Below, piece by piece: positions 41,812 through 51,662 of a DNA stretch of 64,000 bases (position 1 is its first letter; every line of letters starts with the position of its first letter). The notes under the pieces are model-generated. The model had not been told where the DNA came from and made no database searches. It saw only the letters and a program-made list of their open reading frames with translations. Made by a program: the position numbers and the translations under genes. This stretch comes from Sediminibacterium sp. C3 (GTDB taxonomy: Bacteria; Bacteroidota; Bacteroidia; Chitinophagales; Chitinophagaceae), in the NCBI RefSeq assembly GCF_000508085.1, contig NZ_KI669560.1:2483815-2547814 (forward strand), in the 5' to 3' direction.

Positions 41812-42849
41812 ATGCACGTAGATACAGAATTAATTTCAGAAGAGCAGTCTGATGCATTGTATGAACGAAAGGTCTTTATGGTAGATAAAGGTCAGGAACC
41901 CTATCGGATAGATAAATGGGTACAGATGCATATGGAAGGATCTACCCGTAACAAAGTACAACAAGGGATAGAAGCAGGATTTTTAACCGTAAATGGTAAA
42001 ACGGTTAAAAGCAATTACAAAATAAAGCCAGGAGATGAAATTGTGCTGATGAGCCTGGTAAATCCAGAACATACTGTTCTAAAAGAAGAGCCCATACCGC
42101 TGAATATAGTTTATGAAGACGAGGTACTAATGGTAATCAATAAGCCAGCCAATATGGTTGTTCACCCTGGAGTAGGAAATTTCAGTGGAACCCTATTAAA
42201 TGGCGTTGCTTATTATTTAAGGCAGCAAAACCCAACTATCAGTGAAGACAGCTTACCCAGGTTTGGACTGGTTCATAGAATAGATAAGAATACAACCGGC
42301 TTGATTGTGTTGGCCAAAACGGGGGAAGCGGCAGCGAATCTGGCCAAGCAATTTTTCAATCATACTGTTAAGCGTAAATATACCGCATTGGTTTGGGGAA
42401 ACATGGAAAGCGAAGAAGGAACCATCAATGCTCACATTGCAAGGCATAAACAACACCGAAAAATGTTTGATGCCTATCCGGATGGAGAAACCGGAAAACA
42501 TGCCATAACCCATTATAAAGTGCTGGAAAGATTTAATTATGTAACACTGGTCGAATGTCATCTGGAAACAGGCAGAACGCACCAGATCAGAGTGCACATG
42601 AAGCATATTGGTCATACACTCTTCAATGATTTTGAATATGGAGGGGATAAAATATTAAAAGGAACCATATACGCCCGGTACAAACAATTTGTAGACAACT
42701 GTTTTGACCTTTGTCCCAGGTGCGCCCTACATGCAACTACATTGGGATTTGTACACCCTGTTACCGGCAAGGAAATATTCTTTGAATCAGAAATTCCGCA
42801 AGACATGAAGCAGGTAATAGAAAAATGGAGGTCGTACAGCAAGGTTTAA
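41812..42849 (+). CDS. RluA-family 23S rRNA pseudouridine synthase (RluD-like)
   Basis: A 345-residue pseudouridine synthase. An N-terminal S4 RNA-binding domain (about residues 25-90: RIDKWVQMHMEGSTRNKVQQ, GDEIVL) precedes the catalytic domain with VVHPGVGNFSGTLLNG, the catalytic Asp in HRIDKNTTGLIVLAKT, and LETGRTHQIRVHMKHIGH. RluD modifies helix 69 of 23S rRNA. RluC-type specificity cannot be fully excluded. Confidence 0.9.
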   Translation: MHVDTELISEEQSDALYERKVFMVDKGQEPYRIDKWVQMHMEGSTRNKVQQGIEAGFLTVNGKTVKSNYKIKPGDEIVLMSLVNPEHTVLKEEPIPLNIVYEDEVLMVINKPANMVVHPGVGNFSGTLLNGVAYYLRQQNPTISEDSLPRFGLVHRIDKNTTGLIVLAKTGEAAANLAKQFFNHTVKRKYTALVWGNMESEEGTINAHIARHKQHRKMFDAYPDGETGKHAITHYKVLERFNYVTLVECHLETGRTHQIRVHMKHIGHTLFNDFEYGGDKILKGTIYARYKQFVDNCFDLCPRCALHATTLGFVHPVTGKEIFFESEIPQDMKQVIEKWRSYSKV

Positions 42850-42966
42850 CATTTTCTTAGCAACCACTGCACTGAACAGTCACTTAATGAATTGATAAAT
42901 AAAAAAGGAAGCTGAAAAAAATCCGTAGTATTACGCAAATTTGTACGGAGAGAAAATTTACACTAC

Positions 42967-44637
42967 ATGATTCGCGGAAATGTGCTTGCCATTCTAATAG
43001 GGATGGGCTTTACGTATTCTACTTTTGCTCAATCAGATACCCCCAAGGGATGGCATCTGATGGATTGGGAAACAAGTCAGTTACACGGAATTAGTTTGAA
43101 AAAAGCTTACGATTTATTGCACCAAAAAAACAAGAAAGCACAACCGGTAATTGTTGCAGTGCTAGATTCTGGGGTAGATACTGCACACGAAGACCTGAAA
43201 GATGTTTTATGGAAAAACCCCAAAGAGATTCCAGGAAATGGAATTGATGACGATAAAAACGGTTACATTGATGATGTATATGGCTGGAATTTTTTAGGCG
43301 GCCGTAATGGTTCCAGTCTTAAAAAAGCCGGTGATGAAAGAGCACGTGTTTACCACAGATGGAAAAATCAATTTTTGGGAAAATACATTGATAGTTCTCA
43401 ATTGGATATACAGCAAAAATTAAATTATAGAATGTGGCTGAAAGCCGCCAATGAACTCAATTTCAGTCAGGAGGAAATGACCGAGCTTATGTTTATAGAA
43501 GTTACGGCAAAAGCATTGAAAAGACACGATAAGGTTATAAGGCATGAAATGGGGGTAGAAGAATATAGCTGCGAAATGCTGGAGAAATTTGAGCCTATAA
43601 CAAAAACCGGAAGAGATGCCAAACTGGGATTCCTGACAGTGATGAAAATGTTGCAAATGGACCCTGAAGAAAAAAACACACTTGCACTGAAGGAACTGGA
43701 TGAATACATTGAAGGAAAGAAAGCGGCTTTTGAATCAAGAGAAGTAGCTCCTCATGATTTCCGAGCAGAAATTGTAGGGGACAATTATTTTGATTTCAAT
43801 GATCGATATTATGGGAACAACGACGTTATGGGCCCTGGTCCTACACACGGAACGCATGTATCGGGTATTATAGCCGCAAAAAGAAATAACAATATAGGAA
43901 TTGATGGAGTGGCAGACCATGTTAAATTAATGACACTTAGAGTAGTTCCGGATGGAGATGAATACGACAAAGATGTGGCGCTGGCTATTCGGTATGCAGT
44001 AGATAATGGTGCTAAAATCATTAACATGAGTTTTGGCAAATCCTTCTCTCCGGAAAAACCCTGGGTAGACAGTGCTGTAAAATATGCCGAACAAAAAGAT
44101 GTTTTACTCATTCACGCCTCCGGAAATGATGCTGAGAATCTTGATTTAGTAGATAACTTTCCCAATGCATGGTTAACACCATGGAAAACTTTTGCAAAAA
44201 ACTATATCACCGTTGGAGCCAGCAGCGATTTAAGCATGGGACCAAGCATAGCAGCCGACTTCAGCAGTTATGGAAAATCAAAAGTAGATTTATTTGCCCC
44301 TGGGGTTAAAATTTATTCTACCCTGCCGGGCGGAAACAGCTATGGAAATCAAAAAGGTACTAGTATGGCCACTCCTATTGTAACCGGTATTGCGGCTATT
44401 TTAAAATCCTATTTTCCTCATTTCACTTCCGTTGAAATCAAAAATATTATAGAGCAATCTGTTTTTAAACCAGAAGCAGAGATTCCTTGTATTAAACCTG
44501 GCTCAGAACAGGAAAAAGTGCCTTTCGCAACCCTATCCAAAACAGGAGGTATTGCAAATGCCTACACTGCAGTTAAAACAGCTCTGGAATTTAAACCTGT
44601 AGCTCCTGCAAAAAACAATAACACTTCAAAAAACTAA
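42967..44637 (+). CDS. Subtilase (S8) family serine protease with large insertion
   Basis: A 556-residue secreted protease with signal peptide ending near FAQ (residue 22). The triad is D67 (AVLDSGVD), H294 (THGTHVSG) and S466 (GTSMATPI). D67 and H294 are 227 residues apart; in subtilisin the spacing is 32, so about 190 residues of mostly helical insertion (HRWKNQFLGKYIDS to about residue 270) lie between two catalytic strands. No T9SS C-terminal sorting domain is apparent; the tail is Lys/Asn-rich. One base separates it from the DinB-like gene. Confidence 0.92.
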   Translation: MIRGNVLAILIGMGFTYSTFAQSDTPKGWHLMDWETSQLHGISLKKAYDLLHQKNKKAQPVIVAVLDSGVDTAHEDLKDVLWKNPKEIPGNGIDDDKNGYIDDVYGWNFLGGRNGSSLKKAGDERARVYHRWKNQFLGKYIDSSQLDIQQKLNYRMWLKAANELNFSQEEMTELMFIEVTAKALKRHDKVIRHEMGVEEYSCEMLEKFEPITKTGRDAKLGFLTVMKMLQMDPEEKNTLALKELDEYIEGKKAAFESREVAPHDFRAEIVGDNYFDFNDRYYGNNDVMGPGPTHGTHVSGIIAAKRNNNIGIDGVADHVKLMTLRVVPDGDEYDKDVALAIRYAVDNGAKIINMSFGKSFSPEKPWVDSAVKYAEQKDVLLIHASGNDAENLDLVDNFPNAWLTPWKTFAKNYITVGASSDLSMGPSIAADFSSYGKSKVDLFAPGVKIYSTLPGGNSYGNQKGTSMATPIVTGIAAILKSYFPHFTSVEIKNIIEQSVFKPEAEIPCIKPGSEQEKVPFATLSKTGGIANAYTAVKTALEFKPVAPAKNNNTSKN

Positions 44638-44638
44638 T

Positions 44639-45148
44639 ATGGCCAAACCTCAATCGGGAGAATACCCCTCCTATTTCAACGGTTACATTCAAAAAGTTGA
44701 GCAGGACAATGTTCAGGAGTTGGTGAATACCCTATCGCATCCATTAACTTATTTCTTTTTGAATTTACCGGACGACAGAGCCGATTTTCGTTATGCGGAA
44801 GATAAATGGACACTGAAAGATATGTTACAACATATTATTGATACGGAAAGAATCATGCAATACCGATTACTTAGAATTGCAAGAAACGACCAAACTCCTT
44901 TGCCTGGTTTCGACGAAAATCAGTATGCCGTTTCTGCGGAAGCTAACAATAGAACGTTTATAGAGCTGAAAGAAGAATTTAAGGCGTTGAGAAAATCAAC
45001 CGATTTATTACTGAAATCTTTAAAAGAGATCCAATTAAAACAAATTGGCAATGCGAGCAATCATCCTGTAACTGCAAACGCAATTGCCTTTATTATATTC
45101 GGGCACTTGCTTCATCACAAACAAATAATAGAGGAAAGGTACTTGTAG
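44639..45148 (+). CDS. DinB-family protein
   Basis: A 169-residue four-helix-bundle protein of the DinB/YfiT superfamily. The three-His metal site is visible: His in MLQHIIDTERIMQYRLLR, and the closing pair in FGHLLHHKQIIEERYL. Members are metal-dependent, often thiol-linked S-transferases, but the substrate here is unknown. It follows the subtilase gene by one base and precedes a strong terminator. Confidence 0.87.
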   Translation: MAKPQSGEYPSYFNGYIQKVEQDNVQELVNTLSHPLTYFFLNLPDDRADFRYAEDKWTLKDMLQHIIDTERIMQYRLLRIARNDQTPLPGFDENQYAVSAEANNRTFIELKEEFKALRKSTDLLLKSLKEIQLKQIGNASNHPVTANAIAFIIFGHLLHHKQIIEERYL

Positions 45149-45180
45149 TTTTAATGCAAAAAAATCTGCCAATAAAAACA

Positions 45181-45209
45181 AAACCCGGATCATTTTGATC
45201 CGGGTTTTT
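45181..45209. terminator. Bidirectional hairpin terminator between dinB-like and yceI-like genes
   Basis: A perfect 12-bp stem AAACCCGGATCA / TGATCCGGGTTT with a TTT loop, flanked by A-rich and T-rich ends, between convergent genes. Confidence 0.92.
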
Positions 45210-45251
45210 CACATAATCTTTCTCACTTTTCTGGGGGGAGAAATATCATTC

Positions 45252-45824
45252 TTATTTGGTAGCAAATAAGTGTACCGCTACCTGTACTTCTTTAGCAATA
45301 TTTCCAATACCATAGTTGATACCAAATAAAGTTCTGTCCATAGAGAAGAACGCTTCTGCAAACAATCCTTTATCATCAGCACTTCTGATAACTGCATTAA
45401 AACTTACCGGTAAGCTTGCTCCTTTTAAATTTAATGTTCCATTGATGGTTGCGTTATTTTCGTCAGCATAGGTTACACTATTAATTTTGTAAACAGCTTC
45501 TCCGTATTTAGCAACTTCAAAGAAATCTGCAGCTTTTAAGTGACCTTCCAGTTTTGCTCCTGCAGCATCTGTAACTTTTAAGTTTGCAAGGTCAATAACA
45601 AATTCACCTCCGGTTACTTTACCATTGTTTACCTGAACTGCTCCGCTCTTTACAGTAAAATATCCTGTATGAAAATCATTTTTCTTAGAGCCAACCCAGT
45701 CAACTCGGCTTTTACCAGCTTCCACTTTGTAAGTAACTACATCCATTGTTTTATTCACTGTAGTAAATGAATAAACACCCGCTAAAAAAGCTGTACCTAA
45801 CAGCGCTAATGCAATTTTTTTCAT
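45252..45824 (-). CDS. YceI-family periplasmic lipid-binding protein
   Basis: A 190-residue secreted lipocalin-like protein of the YceI family. Signal peptide MKKIALALLGTAFLAGVYSF, then KSRVDWVGSKKNDFHTGYF, GGEFVIDLANLKVTD, LEGHLKAADFFEVAKY and DRTLFGINYG, all characteristic family positions. YceI proteins bind isoprenoid or fatty acid ligands in a beta-barrel. It is transcribed alone, divergent from sucC. Confidence 0.92.
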   Translation of the reverse strand: MKKIALALLGTAFLAGVYSFTTVNKTMDVVTYKVEAGKSRVDWVGSKKNDFHTGYFTVKSGAVQVNNGKVTGGEFVIDLANLKVTDAAGAKLEGHLKAADFFEVAKYGEAVYKINSVTYADENNATINGTLNLKGASLPVSFNAVIRSADDKGLFAEAFFSMDRTLFGINYGIGNIAKEVQVAVHLFATK

Positions 45825-45844
45825 GTTGATTTTGTTTAATGTTT

Positions 45845-45852
45845 CAAAAATA
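45845..45852 (-). promoter_or_regulatory. Candidate -7 element for the YceI-like gene
   Basis: Minus-strand TATTTTTG matches TAnnTTTG, 20 bases before the ATG. Confidence 0.5.
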
Positions 45853-45916
45853 GTGAAATTTAATGTTACAACAACAAATTTTTTAAAAGGTTTAAAATCT
45901 GCATGTTGGATTATCT

Positions 45917-45924
45917 TATCTTCG
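45917..45924 (+). promoter_or_regulatory. Candidate -7 element for sucC
   Basis: TATCTTCG is a one-base variant of TAnnTTTG, 15 bases before the sucC ATG. A TTTA at 45891 is a possible poor -33 box with a 22-base spacer. Confidence 0.4.
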
Positions 45925-45939
45925 CAAAAATTGTTCCAT

Positions 45940-47151
45940 ATGAATCTTCATGAGTACCAGGCAAAAGAATTACTCAAAAAATACCAAGTTCCAGTGCAGG
46001 AAGGTATTGCAGTAGATACGGTGATGGCTGCAGAGGAAGCTTACCGTCAAATAAAAACCCAGACAGGCAATAATTTTGCAGTTGTGAAAGCCCAGATTCA
46101 TGCGGGCGGTCGCGGAAAGGGTAAAATTGTGGGAACCGAACAAAGAGGGGTTGCCGTTGCAAAAAGCGCAGAAGATGTAACCAATATTGCAAAAAACATT
46201 CTTGGAGGCACTTTGGTTACCATTCAAACCGGTGAAGCAGGTAAGAAAGTAAACAAAATTCTGGTTGCTCAGGATGTTTATTATCCTGGTCCCAATCCGG
46301 TAAAAGAATTCTACCTGTCTATTCTGTTAGACCGTGCAAAAGGCATGAATGTGGTAATGTACAGTACAGAAGGGGGAATGGATATTGAAGAAGTGGCACA
46401 CAATACTCCTGAAAAGATTTTTAAAGAGTGGGTTCACCCAGGAGGCGGTTTACAAGGTTTCCAGGCAAGAAAAATAGCCTTCAATCTTGGCTTAAGCGGA
46501 GAAGCTTTCAAGAATTGCGTAAAGTTTGTAACCAACCTGTACAATGCATATGTTGGTTTAGACTGTGGCATGTTAGAAATAAATCCACTATTTAAAACAA
46601 GCGATGAAAAGATAATAGCAGTTGACTGTAAAATGAATATTGATGATAACGCTTTAATGCGTCATCCGGATGTAGCTGCTTTAAGAGATGTTACAGAGGA
46701 AGATCCCACAGAAGTTGAAGCAGGTCAGTACAACCTGAACTTTGTAAAACTAGACGGAAACGTTGGTTGTATGGTAAATGGTGCTGGCCTTGCCATGGCT
46801 ACCATGGATATGATTAAACTAAGCGGTGGAGAACCCGCCAATTTCCTTGATGTGGGTGGTACAGCCAATGCCCAAACTGTTGAAGCAGGTTTCAGAATCA
46901 TCATGAAGGATCCAAATGTAAAAGCGATCCTGATTAACATCTTCGGTGGTATTGTCAGATGTGATCGTGTTGCAGCTGGGGTTATTGAAGCTTATAACAA
47001 ACTAGGGAATATCAATATTCCAATCATTGTAAGACTGCAGGGAACCAACGCTGTGGAAGCTAAGAAATTAATTGATGAAAGCGGACTAAAAGTACAATCT
47101 GCTATTCAGTTAAGTGAAGCAGCTGCCCTTGTTAAACAAGCAGTAGCTTAA
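45940..47151 (+). CDS. sucC: Succinyl-CoA synthetase (ADP-forming) subunit beta
   Basis: TCA-cycle enzyme subunit with an ATP-grasp domain. It is 403 residues from the ATG at 45940 ([19 protein letters not shown]), the universal family start; an upstream in-frame extension is non-coding. Signatures: [17 protein letters not shown]-region equivalents LEINPLFKT and [31 protein letters not shown] and [13 protein letters not shown]. The alpha subunit is not adjacent, as often in Bacteroidota. A terminator follows. Confidence 0.96.
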   Translation: MNLHEYQAKELLKKYQVPVQEGIAVDTVMAAEEAYRQIKTQTGNNFAVVKAQIHAGGRGKGKIVGTEQRGVAVAKSAEDVTNIAKNILGGTLVTIQTGEAGKKVNKILVAQDVYYPGPNPVKEFYLSILLDRAKGMNVVMYSTEGGMDIEEVAHNTPEKIFKEWVHPGGGLQGFQARKIAFNLGLSGEAFKNCVKFVTNLYNAYVGLDCGMLEINPLFKTSDEKIIAVDCKMNIDDNALMRHPDVAALRDVTEEDPTEVEAGQYNLNFVKLDGNVGCMVNGAGLAMATMDMIKLSGGEPANFLDVGGTANAQTVEAGFRIIMKDPNVKAILINIFGGIVRCDRVAAGVIEAYNKLGNINIPIIVRLQGTNAVEAKKLIDESGLKVQSAIQLSEAAALVKQAVA

Positions 47152-47173
47152 TTTAAATTAGATACCTCATTTC

Positions 47174-47206
47174 AAAGCCATGGAAGTAATCTTCTATGGC
47201 TTTTTT
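47174..47206. terminator. Terminator between sucC and the SprT-like gene
   Basis: A 13-bp stem with one mismatch (AAAGCCATGGAAG against CTTCTATGGCTTT), loop TAAT, then T-rich sequence on the plus strand. It overlaps the 3' end of the convergent SprT-like gene by two bases. Confidence 0.8.
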
Positions 47207-47843
47207 ATTGTCCGTTTCTATCCATAATGGGCTTTATTTCTGTAATGGCGCTAATCGTATATAAAAGCCCTGTCTTTAATTCAACACAAACGTATCGTTT
47301 TCGGCGAAGCTCCCCTTTCTGAAAAATTTTTCCATTGGAAATCCTAAAAACTGTTCCAACAGGTACATCACATAGCAGACAACCCCCCTCAGGAATATGA
47401 GGATTATACTTTCGAAGAACTTTTAATAATTCTGTTTCCCCATTAGCTGTAGCCGCAGGAGAAATGATGGACTTTTCTAAGGCTTTTACAATATCATCCG
47501 GAAAAACTTTCAGCTGAACAAAATGAACAAGCAATTGACTGTAAAGGCGTTTCCACTCTTTACCATGAGCAGGAACCGTATTCTTGTACTGTTCAAAAGT
47601 TAGCAAATGAGCCAATTCATGCAGTAATGTAATCAGAAACTCATACTTATTCAGGTTCCCGTTTACGCTGATTCTATGATTATTCCCTCTGAATGCATGC
47701 CGGTAATCGCCCAGAACCGTTTTACGGCTTCTTGCAACTGTCAGATGTACTTTATATTGATACAGGTATTGTACTACGTAATCAAAACTTCCTTCCGGAA
47801 GAAAGGCTTGCAGGTCTTTAAGCGGATGTTCAGTTGCCGCCAT
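47205..47843 (-). CDS. SprT-like zinc metalloprotease-domain protein
   Basis: A 212-residue protein with the zinc motif HELAH in ITLLHELAHLLTFEQYK and a further His in PAHGKEWKRLY, as in SprT/Spartan-like domains. A Cys pair expected of a C-terminal zinc ribbon is not clearly complete (one CLLC-like pair in GGCLLCDVPVG). The function in bacteria is unknown. Its start overlaps the end of the upstream membrane-protein gene by 14 bases. Confidence 0.82.
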   Translation of the reverse strand: MAATEHPLKDLQAFLPEGSFDYVVQYLYQYKVHLTVARSRKTVLGDYRHAFRGNNHRISVNGNLNKYEFLITLLHELAHLLTFEQYKNTVPAHGKEWKRLYSQLLVHFVQLKVFPDDIVKALEKSIISPAATANGETELLKVLRKYNPHIPEGGCLLCDVPVGTVFRISNGKIFQKGELRRKRYVCVELKTGLLYTISAITEIKPIMDRNGQ

Positions 47844-48237
47844 CTTTACCAGACTGATTAATTTTCAGTGATAGTTTTACCTCCAGCCATGTATACATGA
47901 TGTATAAACCCATTCCTAAAAAAATAGCATTTATACTTTTATTCTCACCAGCATTGTAAAGATAAACAATGGCAGCAGATCCCAGGACAAACAACTTAAG
48001 TACAACCGTACTCATTACTCCTCTTACCATAGCATGAGGATTGCTATTCTTCGACTGTTTCAATTGTTGCTGTAAACTAAACATACTGATGCCAAACAAC
48101 AGTAAATTAGTAGAAGCAACTACCCATGGATTAATATCTTGTTTTGTAAAAAAAACACTTAATAACAAACACAAAAGATTCACAAGAACAAATAAATAAA
48201 GAACAGGTCGGAATGGCTTTATAAAAATTGATGACAT
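47830..48237 (-). CDS. Hypothetical four-helix membrane protein
   Basis: A 135-residue integral membrane protein with four hydrophobic segments (about residues 12-30, 40-55, 74-93, 100-120) and a short basic tail. No family was recognised. It lies nine bases after the small coiled-coil protein gene and overlaps the SprT-like gene by 14 bases, so the three are probably one transcript. Confidence 0.7.
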   Translation of the reverse strand: MSSIFIKPFRPVLYLFVLVNLLCLLLSVFFTKQDINPWVVASTNLLLFGISMFSLQQQLKQSKNSNPHAMVRGVMSTVVLKLFVLGSAAIVYLYNAGENKSINAIFLGMGLYIMYTWLEVKLSLKINQSGKDGGN

Positions 48238-48246
48238 AGCAATAAA

Positions 48247-48642
48247 TTAATCGTTTGAAGCTTCTACTTTTGGCAGCGCCAATGGAACTGTATCCAGAGT
48301 TGCAGGCTTATCCCCTGCCAATACTTTCTTAATACCCTCGAGGTATTGTTCCTTGTATCTTATTTCATTTTCAAGGGAATCTGTCCTAATCTTTAACAGT
48401 TGCAGAGCCGTTCGGCTTTCCTTGGTTCCATAACCAGGGATATAGTATTTTAAAGGGGAAAAAGCAATTAATGCTATAGTCAGGCCAATTAACAATACAA
48501 AAACAGTACTCAAACCTATGTAAACACTTAATCTGGATAATCGGAACGCAATCATTTCTTCATAGGTGTCATCGTTCATGATAACCAGCCGATAGGTATT
48601 ACGCAACCTTTTAAAAGTACTTTCTTTATTTATTTTGTCCAT
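48247..48642 (-). CDS. Hypothetical single-pass membrane protein
   Basis: A 131-residue protein. An N-terminal cytoplasmic segment (TYRLVIMNDDTYEEMIAFRL) precedes one membrane helix (about residues 38-62, ending AFSPLKYYIPGYG) and an extracytoplasmic helical, probably coiled-coil stretch (LLKIRTDSLENEIRYKEQYL). The N-terminus resembles the membrane-anchoring region of Bacteroidota M23 peptidases, but no peptidase domain is present. It may be a partner or a reduced form. It is divergent from the PorW/SprE-like gene. Confidence 0.7.
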   Translation of the reverse strand: MDKINKESTFKRLRNTYRLVIMNDDTYEEMIAFRLSRLSVYIGLSTVFVLLIGLTIALIAFSPLKYYIPGYGTKESRTALQLLKIRTDSLENEIRYKEQYLEGIKKVLAGDKPATLDTVPLALPKVEASND

Positions 48643-48717
48643 TCTGTAAAAACTGGGTTAAAGGTACGGATTGGTATGGTTTTATATGTGTATGCTAGAG
48701 AAATAACTGTAATTTTA

Positions 48718-51635
48718 ATGGATTTTATGCTTAACCGGAAATTTAGACATTACTGGACCCTGACAGGTATTTTACTCTGCTGTTATTCTCTGATTGGTGC
48801 ACAACCGAACACATCCGTTGAAATACCCAAACAGGAGAAATACCAGAACAGGGTATTGGCTTCTGAAAAAACAGGGAACAAAAAGTTTACGATACCCAAA
48901 AGACTATACAATAATACTGTAAGCCATTACAACTATTATTTCAACGCAAATAGCAAATTAAATGACATCATTGCTAATGCCAAATTGCAGCACAAGGAAA
49001 ACTACAGGGAACTTTTACCATTTTATAATTATTCCCTGAATGAAACTTCAAAGGGGCAAATAGACAGTATCATTTACAAGTGCACTGCAGGTATTCTTTT
49101 ACACGATCTTAGAAGCGACTGGGTAGATCAGTTTTATTTATTAATGGGCAATGCCTATCTGCATCGCAAAGATTTTGATTCCGCTACCTATGTATTTAAT
49201 TATATCAATTATGCTTTTGCAAACAAAGAAGATGGATACGATATACCCATTGGGAGCAATGTAAGCAGTAAGGGAGGTTCTTTCTCTGTAAGTACAGATG
49301 AAAAACGTTCTTTCTGGAAGAAAATATCTTCTCCTGCACCGGCCAGAAACGAAAGTTTTCTTATGCAGGCCAGAAATTTTATTGAGCAGGAAAAATTAGA
49401 TGAAGCTGAATCGCTTTTACAAATTCTTGCTGCAGACCGTTTTTTTCCGGAAAGATTAAAAACACAGTGGCATGAACAATATGCGTATTTATTGTACAAG
49501 GATAAAAAGTACGACAGTGCCGCTTTTCATTTAACAAAAGCCCTACCCAATGCCTCCAATAATCAGGAAATGGCAAGATGGGAATACCTGGCAGCACAAC
49601 TCTACAGCATGGCCAATAAAGACTCGATGGCTATTGTATGGTTCGAAAAAGCCATCAAATTAACCACCGATCCTTTTTTAGATGTATATGCCCGCTTGAA
49701 TATTGCAGCGCTATCTGCGGATGGAAAAAAAGATGCAGTGAGCTTTCATCTAAGTCAATTACTACAGATGGCCAAAAGAGAAAAGTATCAGGCATTCAGA
49801 GATTTAATCTATTATGCTGCGGCCGAGTTAGCCATGTCTCAAAAAAATTACCCAATGGCTGGCAACTATCTGAATAAAAGTATTCTATTTAACGAAAAGA
49901 ATCCTGAGCAAAAAGCCAGATCTTTTTTCCTTTTATCTGAAGCCAGTTATTTACAAAAAAATACATTGAAGCCTCTTCGGCAATGGATAGTGTAAATATC
50001 CAGATGCTATTCGAAAAAGAGGCCGTTAAAGCAAATAATATTAAAAGTCCTTTACAAAAAATTGCACAAGGTTTTATTACCGTTAACAAAGAAGATAGTT
50101 TACAAAAAATTGCAGCTTTACCATCGGCTGAAAGAGATACCTACATAAACAGTTTATTAAAGAAACTTAGAAAAGAGAGGGGGATTAAAGAAAGCGATGC
50201 GGAACAAGGAAGCAACTTTGGGGGGAACATGAATGCAGGCTCGGACTTATTTGGTTCTACAGGTGCAACAGGATTTTATTTTGCTAACAACTCCTTAAAA
50301 ACAAAGGGGCTCTCCGACTTTAAAGCTAAATGGGGCAACCGCCCAAATATTGATAACTGGAGAAGACAATCTGCAGTAGACAGAAACTTCAGTTTAGCTA
50401 CTATTGATACTGAAGAAAAAAATAACAACCCTGCAAATAAAGTTGCTCCAGTACTTAGTTTTACTTCGCTGGAAGACAGCCTGCCGATTTCACCGGAAAA
50501 ATTATTGCAATCCAACAATGCTGTTTCAGAATCGCTGTTAAAAATTGCGAATACTTTTCAATACGAGCTTAATGACGCACCTGCTGCTATAGAAACCTAT
50601 GAATTATTAGCCAAACGATTCTCCGAAAGTGCTGTTCTGGAAGATGTATGGTTTCAATTACAAAATGCCTATAAAAAAACAAATCAATACGGTAAAGCAG
50701 ATTCAGTTAAACAACTGCTTCAATCAGTTTATCCCAAAGGAAAGAACAATCAGATTTTATTAAACAAGGGAAAAGAAAAAACAGATCCGGCTATTGGATT
50801 GTACCAGGATATTTATAATCAGTTCATCAGTGGTGATTTTGAAAAAGCTTTGCTAAAAAAGCAAAATGCAGACAAACAACTGGTCAGTTCTTACTGGACT
50901 CCGCAGCTGCTATATATTGAAGCACTGTACTACGTAAAACAACAACAGGACAGTATTGCCCAAAATAAGCTAAACAGTCTTGTCAGTATGTTTAAAGCAC
51001 ATCCACTGGCAGAAAAAGCCAAAACATTTTTAGACGTAATCAGCCGAAGAAAAGAAATTGAAAATTATCTTACGCAGCTATCTATTGAAAGACCTGTTGA
51101 AATTCCTGATAAAAAAATTGATCTGAATAGCACACAGGCAGAGGATGTTCCTGTTACTGTTAAAGCTCCTGTAAAAGTGAATGTACCAGCTGCTGCACCT
51201 GCACCATCTACCATTAAAGCAGCACCCATAGAAAAAGGATTTGCTCCGGCAACCTACCAGTTCAATGCTTCCGATTCCCAGTTTGTGGCCATTGCGCTTT
51301 ATAAAGTAGACCCTGTATTTGTAAGTGAAGCCAGAAATGCCTGGAATCGTTTTAACCAGGAAAGGTATTATAATCAAAAATTACCCATCAGTGTCATCAG
51401 GGTAAATGATTCAGAACAAATTTTAATTATAGGTCCATTCACCAATGCAGCAGAGGCAAGCACGTATACGGACAGAAACAGACCATTGGCAACTTCCCGG
51501 GTTACCCCCTGGCTGGAAGCTTCGAAATTTAGTTTTGCCATCATCAGCAGAGAGAATCTGAATTTATTAATAAAAAAAGGGGAAACAGGAACCTACTGGC
51601 AAATGTTACGGAATCTGTTCCCTGATAAATATTAA
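48718..51635 (+). pseudogene. PorW/SprE-like TPR protein, one gene split by a one-base deletion
   Basis: Two overlapping frames make one large protein of about 972 residues. The first runs to a stop at 49995, the second opens before 49983. Adding one A to the A7 run at 49955-49961 changes LQKNTLKPLRQ to LQKKYIEASSAMDSV and joins them seamlessly. The N-terminal half has signal peptide-like sequence (ILLCCYSLIGAQ), then KKFTIPKRLYNNTVSHYNYY and tetratricopeptide-like repeats. The C-terminal half ends in a small domain (FSFAIISRENLNLLIKKGE) seen in SprE/PorW proteins of type IX secretion and gliding. Start taken at ATG 48718; 48727 is an alternative. Family call moderate; split certain. Confidence 0.72.
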
Positions 51636-51662
51636 TTTTACCCCTCAAACATTGAATTTAAA

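Noticed and set aside
45823..45939. N-terminal extension of sucC by 39 codons
   Set aside because: The family begins at [12 protein letters not shown] and the extension covers the candidate promoter.
48676..51635. Two separate TPR protein genes
   Set aside because: The second frame has no sensible start or signal peptide, and one added A in an A7 run joins the two without gap or overlap in the protein.
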